The notes under the pieces are model-generated. The model saw only the letters and a program-made list of their open reading frames with translations, did not search any database and was not told where the DNA came from. The position numbers and the translations under genes were made by a program. A DNA stretch of 64,000 bases from Proales similis (Eukaryota > Rotifera > Eurotatoria > Ploima > Proalidae). The stretch spans positions 992,001 through 1,056,000 of the forward strand of contig JAGVRJ010000014.1 of NCBI GenBank assembly GCA_019059635.1. Reading direction: 5' to 3'. The stretch's first letter is position 1; every line of letters begins with the position of its first letter. Of this stretch, positions 51,212 through 63,319 are shown one piece after another.

Positions 51212-51828
51212 ATTCGACCGCGGACCGATTTTACTTGATAAGCACTAGCTCGACAAAACTTACTTTCACTCTTTCTCATCAGTTTTTCCTTTGTTGGCTT
51301 AAAGGAAATCGTCTAAGATGAGCGACTGCTTCCTTCTTTACTTCTTCTCTTTCTCTTCTTCTAACTTTGGCGCTTTTTCGATTTTAAATAAACCAAGGCC
51401 TGACGTTTAACTAAAACTGTCTGCTGTTGGCTGGTCGTTCCCTTTACGACACATGGTCATGTATTGCTCGGCTCGTAAGACTCATGCCGCTCAATTTGAG
51501 AAGAAAGAAAATGGTTTGAGAAATGAATGCATCAATTTGATTGGGCATTGAATTGCTTGGTTCTGCATCAGTTGCTGGTGAAATGTAGAGAAGAAGGCGT
51601 ACAGCGCCTGAGTTAAGCTCAATGTGGCATTGATTCGTTTGTGGTTGAGCGCCGAACTCTCGCTGCATCCAACTCATTAAATTGACACGAAACGATTTTA
51701 TGTGATCTTTGATACGCGCTGGATAGAGAGAGCGAGCCGAGTCGCGCATGTTCCAATTACTGCAGAGCAATACAGCTCTGGGCTCTGAGCCGAATCGGTC
51801 TCGCTTCAAAGATAATTGGAAGCCAGCG
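51212..51828. other. Intergenic, microprotein genes 3 to 4
   Basis: 3' UTR of gene 3 and promoter of gene 4. No other gene is supported. Confidence 0.45.
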
Positions 51829-51836
51829 TATAAATA
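51829..51836 (+). promoter_or_regulatory. TATA box of microprotein gene 4
   Basis: TATAAATA followed by CGAG, 59 nt upstream of the ATG at 51888. The sequence GTATAAATACG is shared with gene 3. Confidence 0.75.
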
Positions 51837-51887
51837 CGAGCCGGGCTCAGTCGCTTGCGATTCGTTTAGAAAGAAAACTTGAAGAAA

Positions 51888-52187
51888 ATGGGCGGTCGAT
51901 CGTCGAAAAAGAACAACGCCATGTCAATGATGCCATACCAGATGATGGCAAACTCTGGCATGTCACCTATGACCATGTTGCCAATGATGGCCATGAGCGG
52001 AATGTCTCCTTCTCAAATGATGATGATGATGGGCACTAGCTACATGATGGGAGGCTTCGGTGGCAGTGGCTACGATAGCTACGGAGGCGGCTATGGCGGT
52101 GGCTACGATAGCTACGGTGGCTATGGTGGTGGCTATGGCGGTGGCTACGGTGGCGGCTACGGCGGCGGCTACGGCGGATACTATTAA
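51888..52187 (+). CDS. MGSR microprotein 4 (Met-rich then Gly/Tyr-rich)
   Basis: 99 aa, single exon. It starts MGGRSSKKNNAM; the in-frame codons before it lack an ATG, so this start is chosen. Residues about 12-52 are Met-rich (MMPYQMMANSGMSPM), then GYGGGYDSYGG repeats, ending GGYGGYY. An AATAAA lies at about 52400. Like the others it has Gly2 and Ser at 5/6 for myristoylation and no signal peptide. Confidence 0.75.
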   Translation: MGGRSSKKNNAMSMMPYQMMANSGMSPMTMLPMMAMSGMSPSQMMMMMGTSYMMGGFGGSGYDSYGGGYGGGYDSYGGYGGGYGGGYGGGYGGGYGGYY

Positions 52188-52688
52188 ACGTGCCTGATTG
52201 GACCCCAAACAACACAAACAGCCTGCAAAAACAACGCCATTCACTCCTCACAGACAACACACACACGCTCACATTCAATTGAAATTTTGTTTTTACTTTT
52301 CTTCGAGATTAGACTCGACGGTTGCTGATCGTTGCTTATTTCATATTTTAATTACTGAAAAGGAAGGAAGTAGGAAGGTGATCCATTCATCTTCACTCGA
52401 AATAAAACCTAAAGCGTCTAAAATTGTTTTCTCACTCGAACTGGTGCGCGTGTTATCGATCAGGCGGATAAGCGCAAAGATAGCACCTATCTGATGGTGG
52501 TAGCGATGAAGATGCCGAGACATTGGCCGAAAAGCAGCCAGATTTAATGCCGGCATCACCAAAGTCAGAGAAACGCTTAAAATGAAATAAAACGCAGATT
52601 GGGCCCGATCGAGTCAGCCTTGTTCACACAACGTTAAACAAAATCGCGTAGACACTACCTCGCATCTTATCGAATCTCAATCTCTAAA

Positions 52689-52724
<36 letters not shown>

Positions 52725-53777
52725 GGAGAGGCGGAGGGAGGAGAAGCTTGGGACCAAGATCTTGGCCTCTTTACTCCAAAGGGCGGGCAGATTTGATCCG
52801 AGTCAGATTTTCTCAGCTCTTTATTATTTCGTATCAAAATAGAGAAAGACGGGAACGAGTTCACACGCGCCTGCCGCATCCTACCAACGAGCAGCGAGTT
52901 GCTAAGCGCTTGTCTAAACCTTGTTGTGCACTTGGGTGAGCACTCGAGCTGCTAAGAGGCAGCAGTCCCCGCTTGTTAGAGGATTAAGACACTCGGACGA
53001 ATTAATTTAGATACAAAATTAAAAAGCAATTAAAGCAGGCGATATCAAAGAAGAGTGCGATGCTCTCCCGTCGATAGAAGCAAAGGAGGAGTGAACGAGG
53101 CCGTGGCCAATGCGATCTTGTCTTTGTTCAAATTGCTGTTGTTGTTGTTGTTTCGCAAACTTGCTAAGTCGGCTCTGTGATTCAGCTAATGGGCCAGAGG
53201 GCGCCGCTGCCGCTTAGACGAGGGTGTTGTGAAAACAGGGCGTCAAATATAAAAACTGACGCCATTGCGCAGAATAACAAATTCAAGGCGCGATTTATAG
53301 CGGCTACACCCCTTGCGAGCGGAACCTTGAACACGGCGGGATAGAATGTAAATTCGTTTTTCAAAAACCGATTAATCTAGCTATCTCGTTCGGTCCGCGC
53401 TCTCTCTCTCTCTCTATCTGATCCTAATGCCCTGCCCTCCCTCCTCCCCGACCCTCTTCAGCCGGTTCTTTGAATCGACAGATAGGAGATTTTTCTTCTT
53501 CTTCATGTTGTTTATAGTGTGTGCTTCTCTCTACAGTTTGTATGTACATTTCTAAATGCATTCTCTCCAACAGTCTCTGCTTTACATGGCTGGGGATTAG
53601 ACGAAACAAATTGATAACAATCTGGTCCAAGAATAAAAACAACAACAACAGTTATAGTAACAGTCTGGCTAAAATGAACACTAAAACAGCATTTAAACAG
53701 TTCGAGACGAATCCCGATAATAAAAGTCGCCAGAGAAGGACGATGACGCCTCGGAGGCGTTGCAGACGCATTGATAT
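52188..53777. other. Intergenic region with GA microsatellite
   Basis: 1.6 kb without a supported gene. A GA tract lies at about 52688-52722 and a GTT run at about 53134-53150. The 3' UTR of cyclin D is presumably at its right end. Confidence 0.45.
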
Positions 53778-54889
53778 CTAACACGTGGGCGCACAGAATG
53801 ACGTTGGAGCGCCGGTTAATCGCGTGTCGTCGTTGGCACTCGGCTGCGGTTCGAATCTGACGCTGAGATTTAAATGATCGGCTATCTGCTGCACACATTC
53901 CTTCAGGCATTCCAGATCGATGCAGCTGAGCTCCTCGATGAGAGAGAGCAGCTCGCTGGCGTTCGCTTCCATTCCCATGTTGGCCAAGGTGACAAACAAG
54001 CAGCCGCTAGATATCATGCTCGACGGCAGCATCGAGAACTTGAACTCTTTTTAAAGCGCAAAAAGAAGAAATGAATTTGCATCAATTTTTGCGTGTAAAC
54101 GACGACCACTCACCGATGGAACAAGCGTCGATGTGCTTGTTGAGTTGAACTTTGAGCTCGCTGCTGCGCTCGTGCTCGATCAGGCCGAGCTTGTTCATCA
54201 GATATGGACTAAAGTCGTGCGGTGTTATGCAGCTAATGTCCCATCTGAGTTTGTGCAGCACAAGCTGTTCCCAGCTCTTTCAAAAGTAGAACAAGAGTAA
54301 AAAAGTGGGCGGCTGGACGCGATAGAGGGAGACAACTCAGCCTTACCAGGAGCTGTTCGATCGTTATTGAGTTGTCCGTGTAAATGATGAGGGTCTGCGC
54401 GTTGAAATGCACCTCGTTCTTTATTTTGGACGCGATGAACATGCAGGCTGTGCCCAGGAGTTGGAGGTGCCGCTTGCCGATCGGCTGTGTGCTGAGAAAG
54501 CGGTCGAGCAGGTTCATGGAGAGGGCGAATATTTCGTCGTTGCTCGACTGGTTCTTGCACACCTCGAGCATCCAGTTGGCCAGCACCTGTCTCATCCACG
54601 GCTTGATCTCTTTCTGCACGTAGACAAAGTAGTTGCTCTGCAGACGATAGTGGTCCTCCATGAGAAGCAGATTGCTGAACGAACGATCGTCCTGCAGAAA
54701 GCTGAGCGGCAGCGATCCGTTCATTTCGACCGCACAAGCGTTGGACGACGAGCCCTTGGAGCTCCAGGTGGAACCGCTGCTGCTGCTGTTGCCGCTGTCG
54801 CTTTGCTCCTGAAAGTGAATACGCTCGCAGTAGAGGCCGGCCTCCTTCTTCAGCACCGACACCATAATGTTGGCCGAACTGCTTGTCAT
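53778..54889 (-). CDS. D-type cyclin
   Basis: Three exons: 54889-54347, 54276-54114, 54046-53778; 324 aa (human D-type cyclins about 290-295). The cyclin box is clear: YFVYVQKEIKPWMRQVLANWMLEVC, FALSMNLLDRFLSTQP, LQLLGTACMFIASKIK, LIIYTDNSITIEQLL, then RWDISCITPHDF in the second fold. It should activate CDK4/6 for G1 progression. The N-terminus carries LYCER where vertebrate D cyclins have the Rb-binding LxCxE, so the Glu is one position early. A Ser-rich segment of about 30 residues (DSGNSSSSGSTWSSKG) precedes the box. A 5' UTR intron is likely: an acceptor, ATTTCAG, sits about 25 nt upstream of the ATG. No obvious C-terminal PEST/TP motif is seen. Confidence 0.9.
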
Positions 54890-57800
54890 TGCGCTCTTTA
54901 TCTCTGTCTTGTCTGAAATTAGAGAGAGAGAGAAATTCTCAATTGAACAATTAATGCCCCGTTCGGCTAAGATGTATGCGTATTGCCTGAGAGAGCGATA
55001 AGAGCTCAATTGGCCAATGGCTGAGGCGCCGCATGTGCGCGGCCAATCAGGACTCGATCACGTTGCCATGACGCAATCCAATTGGCAGAAAAGTCCGAAT
55101 GGCGAACTGTGCCTCTCTCTCAGACTAGTTTTCTGAGGCTCTCACGTCGCTCGATCTGCTTTGGCTCGTTTCACACTCGCATTGTTTTATTTTCGAGCCC
55201 ATTTACGACTTGAACGTCTTTCCAATTTCAAACACAAATGTGCTAGAGAATGTGTGCCAACAGATCGCTGCTTTTAGCCAATTTTAGTCAAATCGGTTCG
55301 GATGAAACTGTGCCCGATTGGCAGCAGCAGCAGCAGTCGGTCACCGGCTCACAGCTTTATGTCGATTCCAACAATTTGACATGTCGCCGCGCGCGCTGAG
55401 AACGCGACTGGTGTGATGACAGCAGACGAAATAACGAGAACGAGAAAAGAGCGAAAAAGTAAATAAAATTGGAAGCTGTTGCTTGTTGTCGACGATTAAA
55501 GCGAGCGCCGCAGAAACATGTGCAAATCCAAGCGTGGCCTGTCTCAAGTACGCAGTCAACACCACGCTGTTATAGCCACACACACACACACACAGGCTGC
55601 ACGGTTCGCACTCAGGTGAAGCACATCCAACGCCCGAATGGCTTCGCGCGTTGAACTCTGCGCGGCGCTATCCTACTAGACAAGCAGCTAAGAAGCTGAT
55701 TTAAAATAAGAATAACAACATTTGGAGACAATTTGCACCACACCTCGGTCCAGTCGGAGGCAAATAGCTGGCCCGTGCGAGAAGCCGTTAAAAGACCACA
55801 ATACTTAATCGAATTAAGTGATGTAGTCTGCTGGCCTAGATGGGCTATTTGTATTGGCAAACTTGTTGACATGTGCGCAGGCCCACGTGAATTCTATTTT
55901 GTTGGATTAAATCAATGTCCAGTTGGAGGCAGCTTAATAGATTAATTGGAAATCGATGCCGGGGCTTCGAAAGGAGCAGCGACCACTTTGTCGAATGGTT
56001 GTCTAGGAGGGGCCACTTTGCTGCTGCTGCTGCTCTGCGAGCTCCAATTAGCCAAAGCAATTTGGCCAGCGTCAGAGATTAGCCTTGCAGACACCAAGCG
56101 CCAAGGAGTCGAAGCAGCGAGCGATCAAAGCAGACTAGCGCCTCAACTGGAGATAAGCGGTGTTGACTCGTTTCATGCCTTACTCTGGTCGAGGTCGTTT
56201 TATGATTCTCCAACATTCCACTAATCGCTTCGGCTCCCTCTCTCTCTCTCCGTCCCTCCTCCTATCTCTCTGCGCGTATTTGCGTGGCCGTTCCAATCGG
56301 CGCCTAGTTTATTGCTCAATAATTTACTCGCGCATGAGAATGTGTGTTGTTTATTTCTGACTTTAAGGTCGTGAGATTTTATTGCTCTGCACTGACAGAG
56401 GTCGCCAGTTAGAAGCTAGCGATTTCTGGACGATTCTGTTGCTTTACGGCCGCCGTCCACCTTGCCTTCCTTGCTGTGTGGCAGTGAAATTCAAGCAGCA
56501 GCAGCAGCAGCAGCAATTAGCAGCCATGAAGCAGCCAACGTGCGATGGTGTCCATTTCGAATGTTTGATCTGCTCAGCTGGGATGCAGTGCACACACACA
56601 CACACGTCAGTCGAGCAGAGTTTACTTTGGATGCTTCGGAAAAATATTTATCGACCATTCCGCTCGTCTGCCTTCCCACCTGGCCGTCCGTGTGCGGCTA
56701 TCTGCTATCTCGACTCTCTCAAGTGTGAAGATAAGAATGTTTTTGCTTTGGCACCAAATTTAAGCGCCCCACAATTGTGTAATCTGAGCAGCCACGCGTC
56801 CGCTTCCTGTACTGTGTCAAATCGAATCTATATACGCCTCTGCGTGTGCTGCTTCTGTTTAAACAGTCACGGTGAGAAATTTCTTCTCTCTCTCTATTTC
56901 TCTCTTTTATTTTATTTTCATTGCGATTATTAGTATTCTGGTTGTTTGTCGAGCTTAATTGTTGACAAGACCCAAATAGCAAAAAGAGAGGCACGAAGAT
57001 ATGTATGGACGCGCTTAGCGAATTGCACACTCCAAAATGAATAATTAATTGAATCAATGACAACAACAACAACAAGAAGGCGTCTGTTGTTTCCCGTTTG
57101 TCTAATTGTCGACGATTTAGGCAATTGCGCAAGCCGAATTGGATTAGACGGCAAATTGGAAAACAACTCGCGCCGAGCGTCGTCAGTCTTCTGTTCTAAG
57201 GCCAATTCTGGTCGTTCGGACTGGCTGTGAGAACGCAATGCGCAATTAGGCCTTTGAAACTGGAATTTAATTGCGAGCCGCCATTCCAAAGAAAGGCCCA
57301 ACAAACACAAAACCGGTCTGGCGTCATTAATCACAGGGTGCGACTCCATTTCATGAACAAGTTGGCAATTCAAGCTGTTCAAGCTCGATTTAACCCCAAG
57401 TATTCCCTGTGTACAATCTCAATGTTTGTCTCATTTAACTTTCGAGGCCGCTTTCATCGCGAGCGCTTGAGCAAACACAAATTCAAGAAATTCAACTCCT
57501 TCCTAGTCGGCACTGCTTCCGTCCCTAATTCTCTCTCTCTCTCTTCTCTTGTTTCCTCGCTTGTTTTTTTTTTCACTTTTCTTCGACCGCCTGACGCGAC
57601 TCTGCCCGTCTAAGCTTTCCTTTCGCCTCTGTCCCCACGGCCGGTCGGTATCTCTGGCCGAACCTTTGTCTGCCCAGGTGTCTCTAACTGATCTAAATGA
57701 TGCTCCCCGAGGGCCGAACCCGAGAAGCGATTTAAATCTTTTCCAAGTCGGCAATCGTAATTACCGCTAATCGATTCGGCTGGGGAGCTATGGACGCTCT

Positions 57801-58954
57801 GACCGTCTGAATGCAGGAAATAGGGACACGGAATGTAAATGAGGTATTTGTTACGCGAACTGAAACGCTCCGGACAGAGAGCGCTCCCTTAACAATCTAC
57901 TCTCAGGGCTCTTGCGGCACACAACGGGGAAGATTGCACAGTCACGCTCCAAATTAGAGCCGCGCTATTGTTAATTGGCACGAACAAGCGACTCGTGTTA
58001 GTCAGGGAATCGTGTTATTTTCTTTAAACAGGTCAATTTGGCTGGTCAGAGTGGCGCTTGCCATTCCAGCAATTCTCACGATGCTGTTGAGAGTGCAAGC
58101 CACTCGAAGAGGCAAACGAGGCCTTCCAATTCTCACCAGACCAAACAAAGAAAAGGGACAGGCAAGGTTGTGTCACTATTGCACACACTCGGCCAGATGG
58201 CGAGCAACAACCTGGTCTATTGGGGCCATGGCGATGAGATGCCAACTCTCTAGGCCCAAGCTAAATCAGAAGAGTGGGGACGTGCGCGTGCAAAATAAAC
58301 GCATCTTAATGACTTGGAGAGCGATAAACAGTGCACTGCAGTTACTGAATACTCCTGGGTACTGTCTGTTGAGAATGGCGAGGTCGGGCCAAAGATTATG
58401 TGCTCGGGCATGTGCGGGGTGGGCGCGCTCTCCGAAAAACTCGCTCTTCTGTGCATGTACCGGCACACACACGCGAGAGCATAGAGAAATCACACAGAGA
58501 GAGAGAGAGCACACTGCCACGGCATGACGAACGAGAGGTTATTGCAAAAGCAAACGAGTTTGCCATTCGTTCATTCGAGTAATGGCGGTAACATAATTGA
58601 GCTCACGCGGCAATAAGAACTATTTGACGAGAGGTGATCCTATCTCGCCAGCCAGCCATTTTTTCTCTCTCTCTCTCTCTTGCTCTCTCGGTCCTTTTTC
58701 AGTCTTGGTTGTCGTGTCGCTCGTTTGCATGAACCTTGTTCTCGTGCACGCGCGTTGCTGCTCACGCTAGCACAGGCTCAGCAGCGCTCTGCTCGTCTTC
58801 TTATTTCTTATACACGAACTTGATTGCTTGATGTGCGTTATTCTCTCACAGCGCTCGTTTTCGCCTCCGGCTCTAACAAACCGAAATTTTTATTCGTTTT
58901 TTTTGCAACAGCAACAGGTTTAGATAGGCGTTGTGAAAGGAAACTATATCCAAG
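54890..58954. other. Divergent intergenic region, cyclin D and eEF2
   Basis: Four kb with no supported coding exon. It contains CAG runs (about 55322-55336 and 56494-56514), CA tracts (about 55577-55594 and 56591-56605) and CT tracts (about 57532-57544 and 58663-58690). CT-rich sequence just upstream of eEF2 may hold its transcription start, but no TOP motif is assigned. Confidence 0.45.
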
Positions 58955-61900
58955 ATGGTAGGTCCAATCGATCAGCGGGCGGGCGCCAGAACGGTCGCCT
59001 TGGCTTTGTGCTCGCATGCTAAACGCTCTCTTGCGCTCAGGTTAACTTCACGGTAGACGAGATCCGCGCTCTGATGGACAAGAAGAAGAACATCAGAAAC
59101 ATGAGTGTGATTGCTCACGTTGACCACGGAAAGTCCACGCTCACCGACTCGCTAGTCTGCAAGGCCGGTATCATTGCGTCGGCCAAGGCCGGCGAGGCCC
59201 GCTTCACCGACACCCGAAAGGACGAGCAGGAGCGATGCATCACCATCAAGTCGACCGCCATCTCGCTGTACTACGAGATTCCGGAGAAAGATTTCGCCTT
59301 CATGTTCCAGGAGCGAGAGGATGATAGCCATTTCTTGATCAACCTTATCGACTCGCCCGGCCACGTTGACTTTAGCTCTGAGGTCACTGCTGCCCTGCGT
59401 GTGACGGACGGCGCTCTTGTGGTCGTCGACTGCGTGTCCGGTGTGTGTGTGCAGACCGAGACTGTGCTTCGACAGGCCATCGCCGAGCGAATCAAGCCCA
59501 TTCTGTTCATGAACAAGATGGACCGTGCCCTGCTCGAGCTTCAGCTTGACGCCGAGGACCTCTACCAGACCTTCCAGCGTATCGTCGAGAGCGTGAACGT
59601 CATCATCGCCACCTACAGCGACGAGTCCGGCCCCATGGGCGACATTCAGGTCGACCCGTGCAAAGGCACCGTCGGCTTCGGCTCTGGCCTCCACGGATGG
59701 GCTTTCTCGCTCAAGGAGTTCGCCGAGATCTACTCGGCCAAGTTCAAGATCGAGGCGCCCAAGCTCATGAAGCGATTGTGGGGCGACAACTTCTACAACG
59801 CTGCTGAGAAGAAATGGAGCACCAGCCAGTCGGCCGGCTACGTTCGCGGTTTCAATCAGTTCGTGCTCGACCCGATCTTCAAGGTCTTCAGCTCGATCAT
59901 GGGCTTCAAGAAAGAAGAGTACATGAAGCTGATCGAGAAGTTGAACGTTAAAATCCCGGCCGAGGACAAGGACAAGCTGGAGGAGGGTGGCAAGCCCTTG
60001 CTCAAGACTGTCATGAAGGCCTGGCTTCCTGCTGGAGATACTCTCCTCAGTATGATCGCCATCCACCTTCCGTCGCCTGTCACTGCCCAAAAGTACAGAA
60101 CCGAGATGTTGTACGAGGGCCCGCACGACGACGAGGCTTTCATCGGTGAGTTCTCGCTTTTCTCCTCCGCGCATTGTCTTGAACTCGCACGCGTCATTCA
60201 TCACTCTGATCGACGTCGGTCAAGAGCTTTCTTCGCGTGCGCAAACCAACCGCGCATCTCAAACCATTGACTCATTCTGTGCGCCATGAATGAGCTTCAT
60301 TGATGGGGATGTCTCATTTCCTCCCCGAATTCTCTAACGAACCTAAACCCTGACTCTCTCTCTCTCTCGCTCCCTCTCTCTCTCACTTTCACTCTGTCTG
60401 TCTGCACTGCCAATTTGCTTCGGAGTTTTAATCGAGTTTCATTCGACTAGCCATGAAGAGCTGCGACCCCAACGGACCTTTGATGATGTACATCTCAAAG
60501 ATGGTACCCACCTCGGACAAGGGCCGATTCTACGCTTTCGGTCGTGTGTTTGCCGGCACTGTGGCCACTGGCCAGAAGGTGCGCATCATGGGCCCCAACT
60601 ACGTTCCGGGCAAGAAGGAGGACTTGTGCGTCAAGGCCATCCAGCGAACCATTCTTATGATGGGCCGATATGTGGAGCCCATTGAGAACGTGCCGTGCGG
60701 TAACATCTGCGGTCTTGTCGGCGTTGACCAGTTCTTGGTCAAGACCGGCACCATCACCACGTTCGAGAACGCGCACAACCTCAAGGTCATGAAGTTCAGT
60801 GTCAGCCCTGTGGTGCGTGTCGCCGTCGAGGCCAAGAACCCGGCCGAGTTGCCCAAGCTGGTCGAAGGTCTTAAGCGATTGGCCAAGTCCGATCCTATGG
60901 TCCAGGTACGCACTCTCCCTCTTTCTCTCTATCCATTCTCGCTGCGCGCCGCATAGACTCGAATACAATGCTGAGCAGCCAGTGTTGAGCTGCTCGCTAA
61001 ATCGAGCTCTTAGATCGAATTTGATCTTTTTTCTCTTAGACATCTTGCTCTCTAAACAAGTGTCTAACGTAAACGAAGATCACATCACACAAAAATCCGT
61101 CTCGATCTCTCCAGTCCAAAGTGTTCTAACGTTCGCCTCTGTTTTTAGTGTATCATTGAAGAGTCCGGCGAGCACATTGTCGCCGGTGCCGGTGAGCTGC
61201 ATCTTGAAATCTGCTTGAAAGATTTGGAAGAGGACCACGCCGGTATCCCGATCAAGGTCTCCGACCCTGTGGTCTCCTACCGTGAGACGGTCATCGACGA
61301 GTCGTCCGAGATGTGCCTGTCCAAGTCGCCCAACAAGCACAACCGTCTGTTCATGAAGGCCTTGCCCATGCCCGAGGGCTTGCCCGACGACATTGACAAC
61401 AACGAGGTCAATCCTCGACAAGAGTTCAAGGCCCGTGCTCGTTACCTCAGCGAGAAGTACGAGTACGACGTCACCGAGGCCCGTAAGATCTGGTGCTTCG
61501 GTCCGGAGGGCACTGGTCCCAACCTGCTCATCGACGTCACCAAGGGAGTTCAGTACTTGAACGAGATCAAGGACAGCGTCGTTGCCGGCTTCCAGTGGGC
61601 CACCAAGGAGGTTGGTGCACCTTTTCTGCCTCTCACCTCTCCACGCCACAGTCAGAAACGCACGGAACGAATCTCTCGCAAAGAGACTCATCGCGCAACC
61701 TTCTCACCAATGCGTCAAACGACATTTTTTTCAAAACGAACCAAAGTCAAATTCACCATTGAACGCTTGGCAATGGTTCAAGTCGTTGTCGTTGGACGAT
61801 ATTTGGCAGTCATCAGGCTGCAGGAGAAGGAGACAAACACTTTTGACTTGTGCCTCCTTAACGTGGGACTGAACCTCTTTCCCAATGTTCGATGAGCACG

Positions 61901-62912
61901 TTCAGGCGGCGTAGTTCAAGTCGACACTTTGCTCTTGAGCATTCTTGTGTAAACCAGCGTTCGCCGGTGAACGTTGGATTTTAAGGGATGAATGCCAGAT
62001 TGTTTGGAGAACGAGCCATTTGCCGGATGCTCATTTGACTTGGCTCATTTGGCTCGCCTCGTTCTCTCACACACCGACTCACCTCTCTCATCATTTCTCT
62101 CGCACTCTGCCCCCATTCAGTCCAATTGGAACTGATTTCAATTTTTACTTTTTTACTAATTTGCGACCGATTGCAGGGTCCCATGGCCGAGGAGAACGTT
62201 CGTGGTGTTCGATTCAACTTGTACGACGTGACCCTGCACGCTGACGCCATCCATCGTGGTGGTGGCCAGATCATCCCGACCGCTCGCCGATGCTTGTACG
62301 CTTGCATCCTCACTGCCAAGCCGCGTTTCTTCGAGCCCGTCTACCTTGTCGAGATTCAGGTAAGAAGAATCACTGCAACTCGACAACAGGGTGCATCAGA
62401 ATAAGCCGACCATTTTCTGACTTTAATCTAAAAATGGTGTGCAAACGATGCCTAAAGCGTAACTGGTCGATCGGGTTCACACCAAAGCGCTTTACTTTAA
62501 AGTAAAGCGACCGAGCTCGCCTCCGATATTTGCATGCGAACACTTGTCAATTTGAAACTAATCTCGTTTTCATTTGTCACTCTAGTGCCCCGAGTCCGCC
62601 GTCGGTGGTATCTACGGTGTGTTGAACAGACGCCGTGGTGTCGTCTTCGAGGAGTCGCAGGTGGTCGGCACTCCGATGTTCGTTGTCAAGGCTCACTTGC
62701 CTGTCAACGAGTCGTTCGGCTTCACTGCTGATCTGAGATCAAACACCGGTGGCCAGGCGTTCCCTCAGTGCGTCTTCGATCACTGGCAAGTGTTGGGCGG
62801 CGATCCTTATGAGGCCGGCAGCAAGACCCGCACCATCTTGGACGACATTCGAAAGCGAAAGGGTCTCAAGGAAGGCATGCCGGATCTTGACCAATACTTG
62901 GACAAGCTCTAA
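58955..62912 (+). CDS. EEF2: Translation elongation factor 2
   Basis: Six exons: 58955-58957 (only the ATG), 59041-60145, 60451-60905, 61149-61610, 62177-62359, 62586-62912; 844 aa. The GTPase catalyses ribosomal translocation. G motifs: [18 protein letters not shown] and FMNKMDR. The eEF2-kinase site region, [12 protein letters not shown], is intact. The diphthamide loop [12 protein letters not shown] retains the His that is modified and targeted by ADP-ribosylating toxins. The C-terminus ends LDQYLDKL, as in all animals. Codon bias is strong (C-ending codons), fitting high expression. Introns here are larger (83-566 nt) than in neighbouring genes. Confidence 0.98.
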
Positions 62913-63319
62913 ACACATGCCCTTGTTGTTTTGAAAGCCGTTTTTTCATTAAAAAGACAGCCGCAGCACAAGAGAAACAGAAAATAATCCCAAAAACCCA
63001 ACAAAAAAAGGCGTCCGCTTATATTTATTTTAATTAAACAACAAAAAAAGACTACAGTCCAAGACCTGTTTTTGCTTAAGGATTGGTTTTAGATTGAGAA
63101 CAAAAAAAAAAACAAAAAAAAAATTATTCAAATTTTTCTCTGGCGGTCTCGGGTTTCAACAGGAGAAGGTCTGGAAGTTGACGGGATGAGAAGCAGATCA
63201 TCGCACAGACTCGCACGCGTTTTAGTTTGGCTATATATTTATTTAGAACAAGATAGCGGAAAAAATAGCTGAATTAAAATAAAGGAAGAGAGAGAGAGAG
63301 AGAGTGTGTGGAGACTCCT
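62913..63319. other. 3' region between eEF2 and BCKDHB
   Basis: AT- and A-rich (A-runs near 63100-63123). It holds the eEF2 3' end (CATTAAAAAG about 36 nt after the stop) and the convergent BCKDHB 3' UTR. Confidence 0.5.

Noticed and set aside
51888-52187. Secreted GY-rich antimicrobial peptide of nematode type
   Set aside because: No signal peptide; the N-terminus MGGRSSKK fits myristoylation instead.
59152-60204. 350-aa minus-strand frame
   Set aside because: Antisense of eEF2 exon 2; produced by the strong codon bias of that exon.
61611-62176. Possible intronic snoRNA in the large eEF2 intron
   Set aside because: Introns of translation-factor genes often host snoRNAs, but I could not find a convincing C/D or H/ACA box pair.
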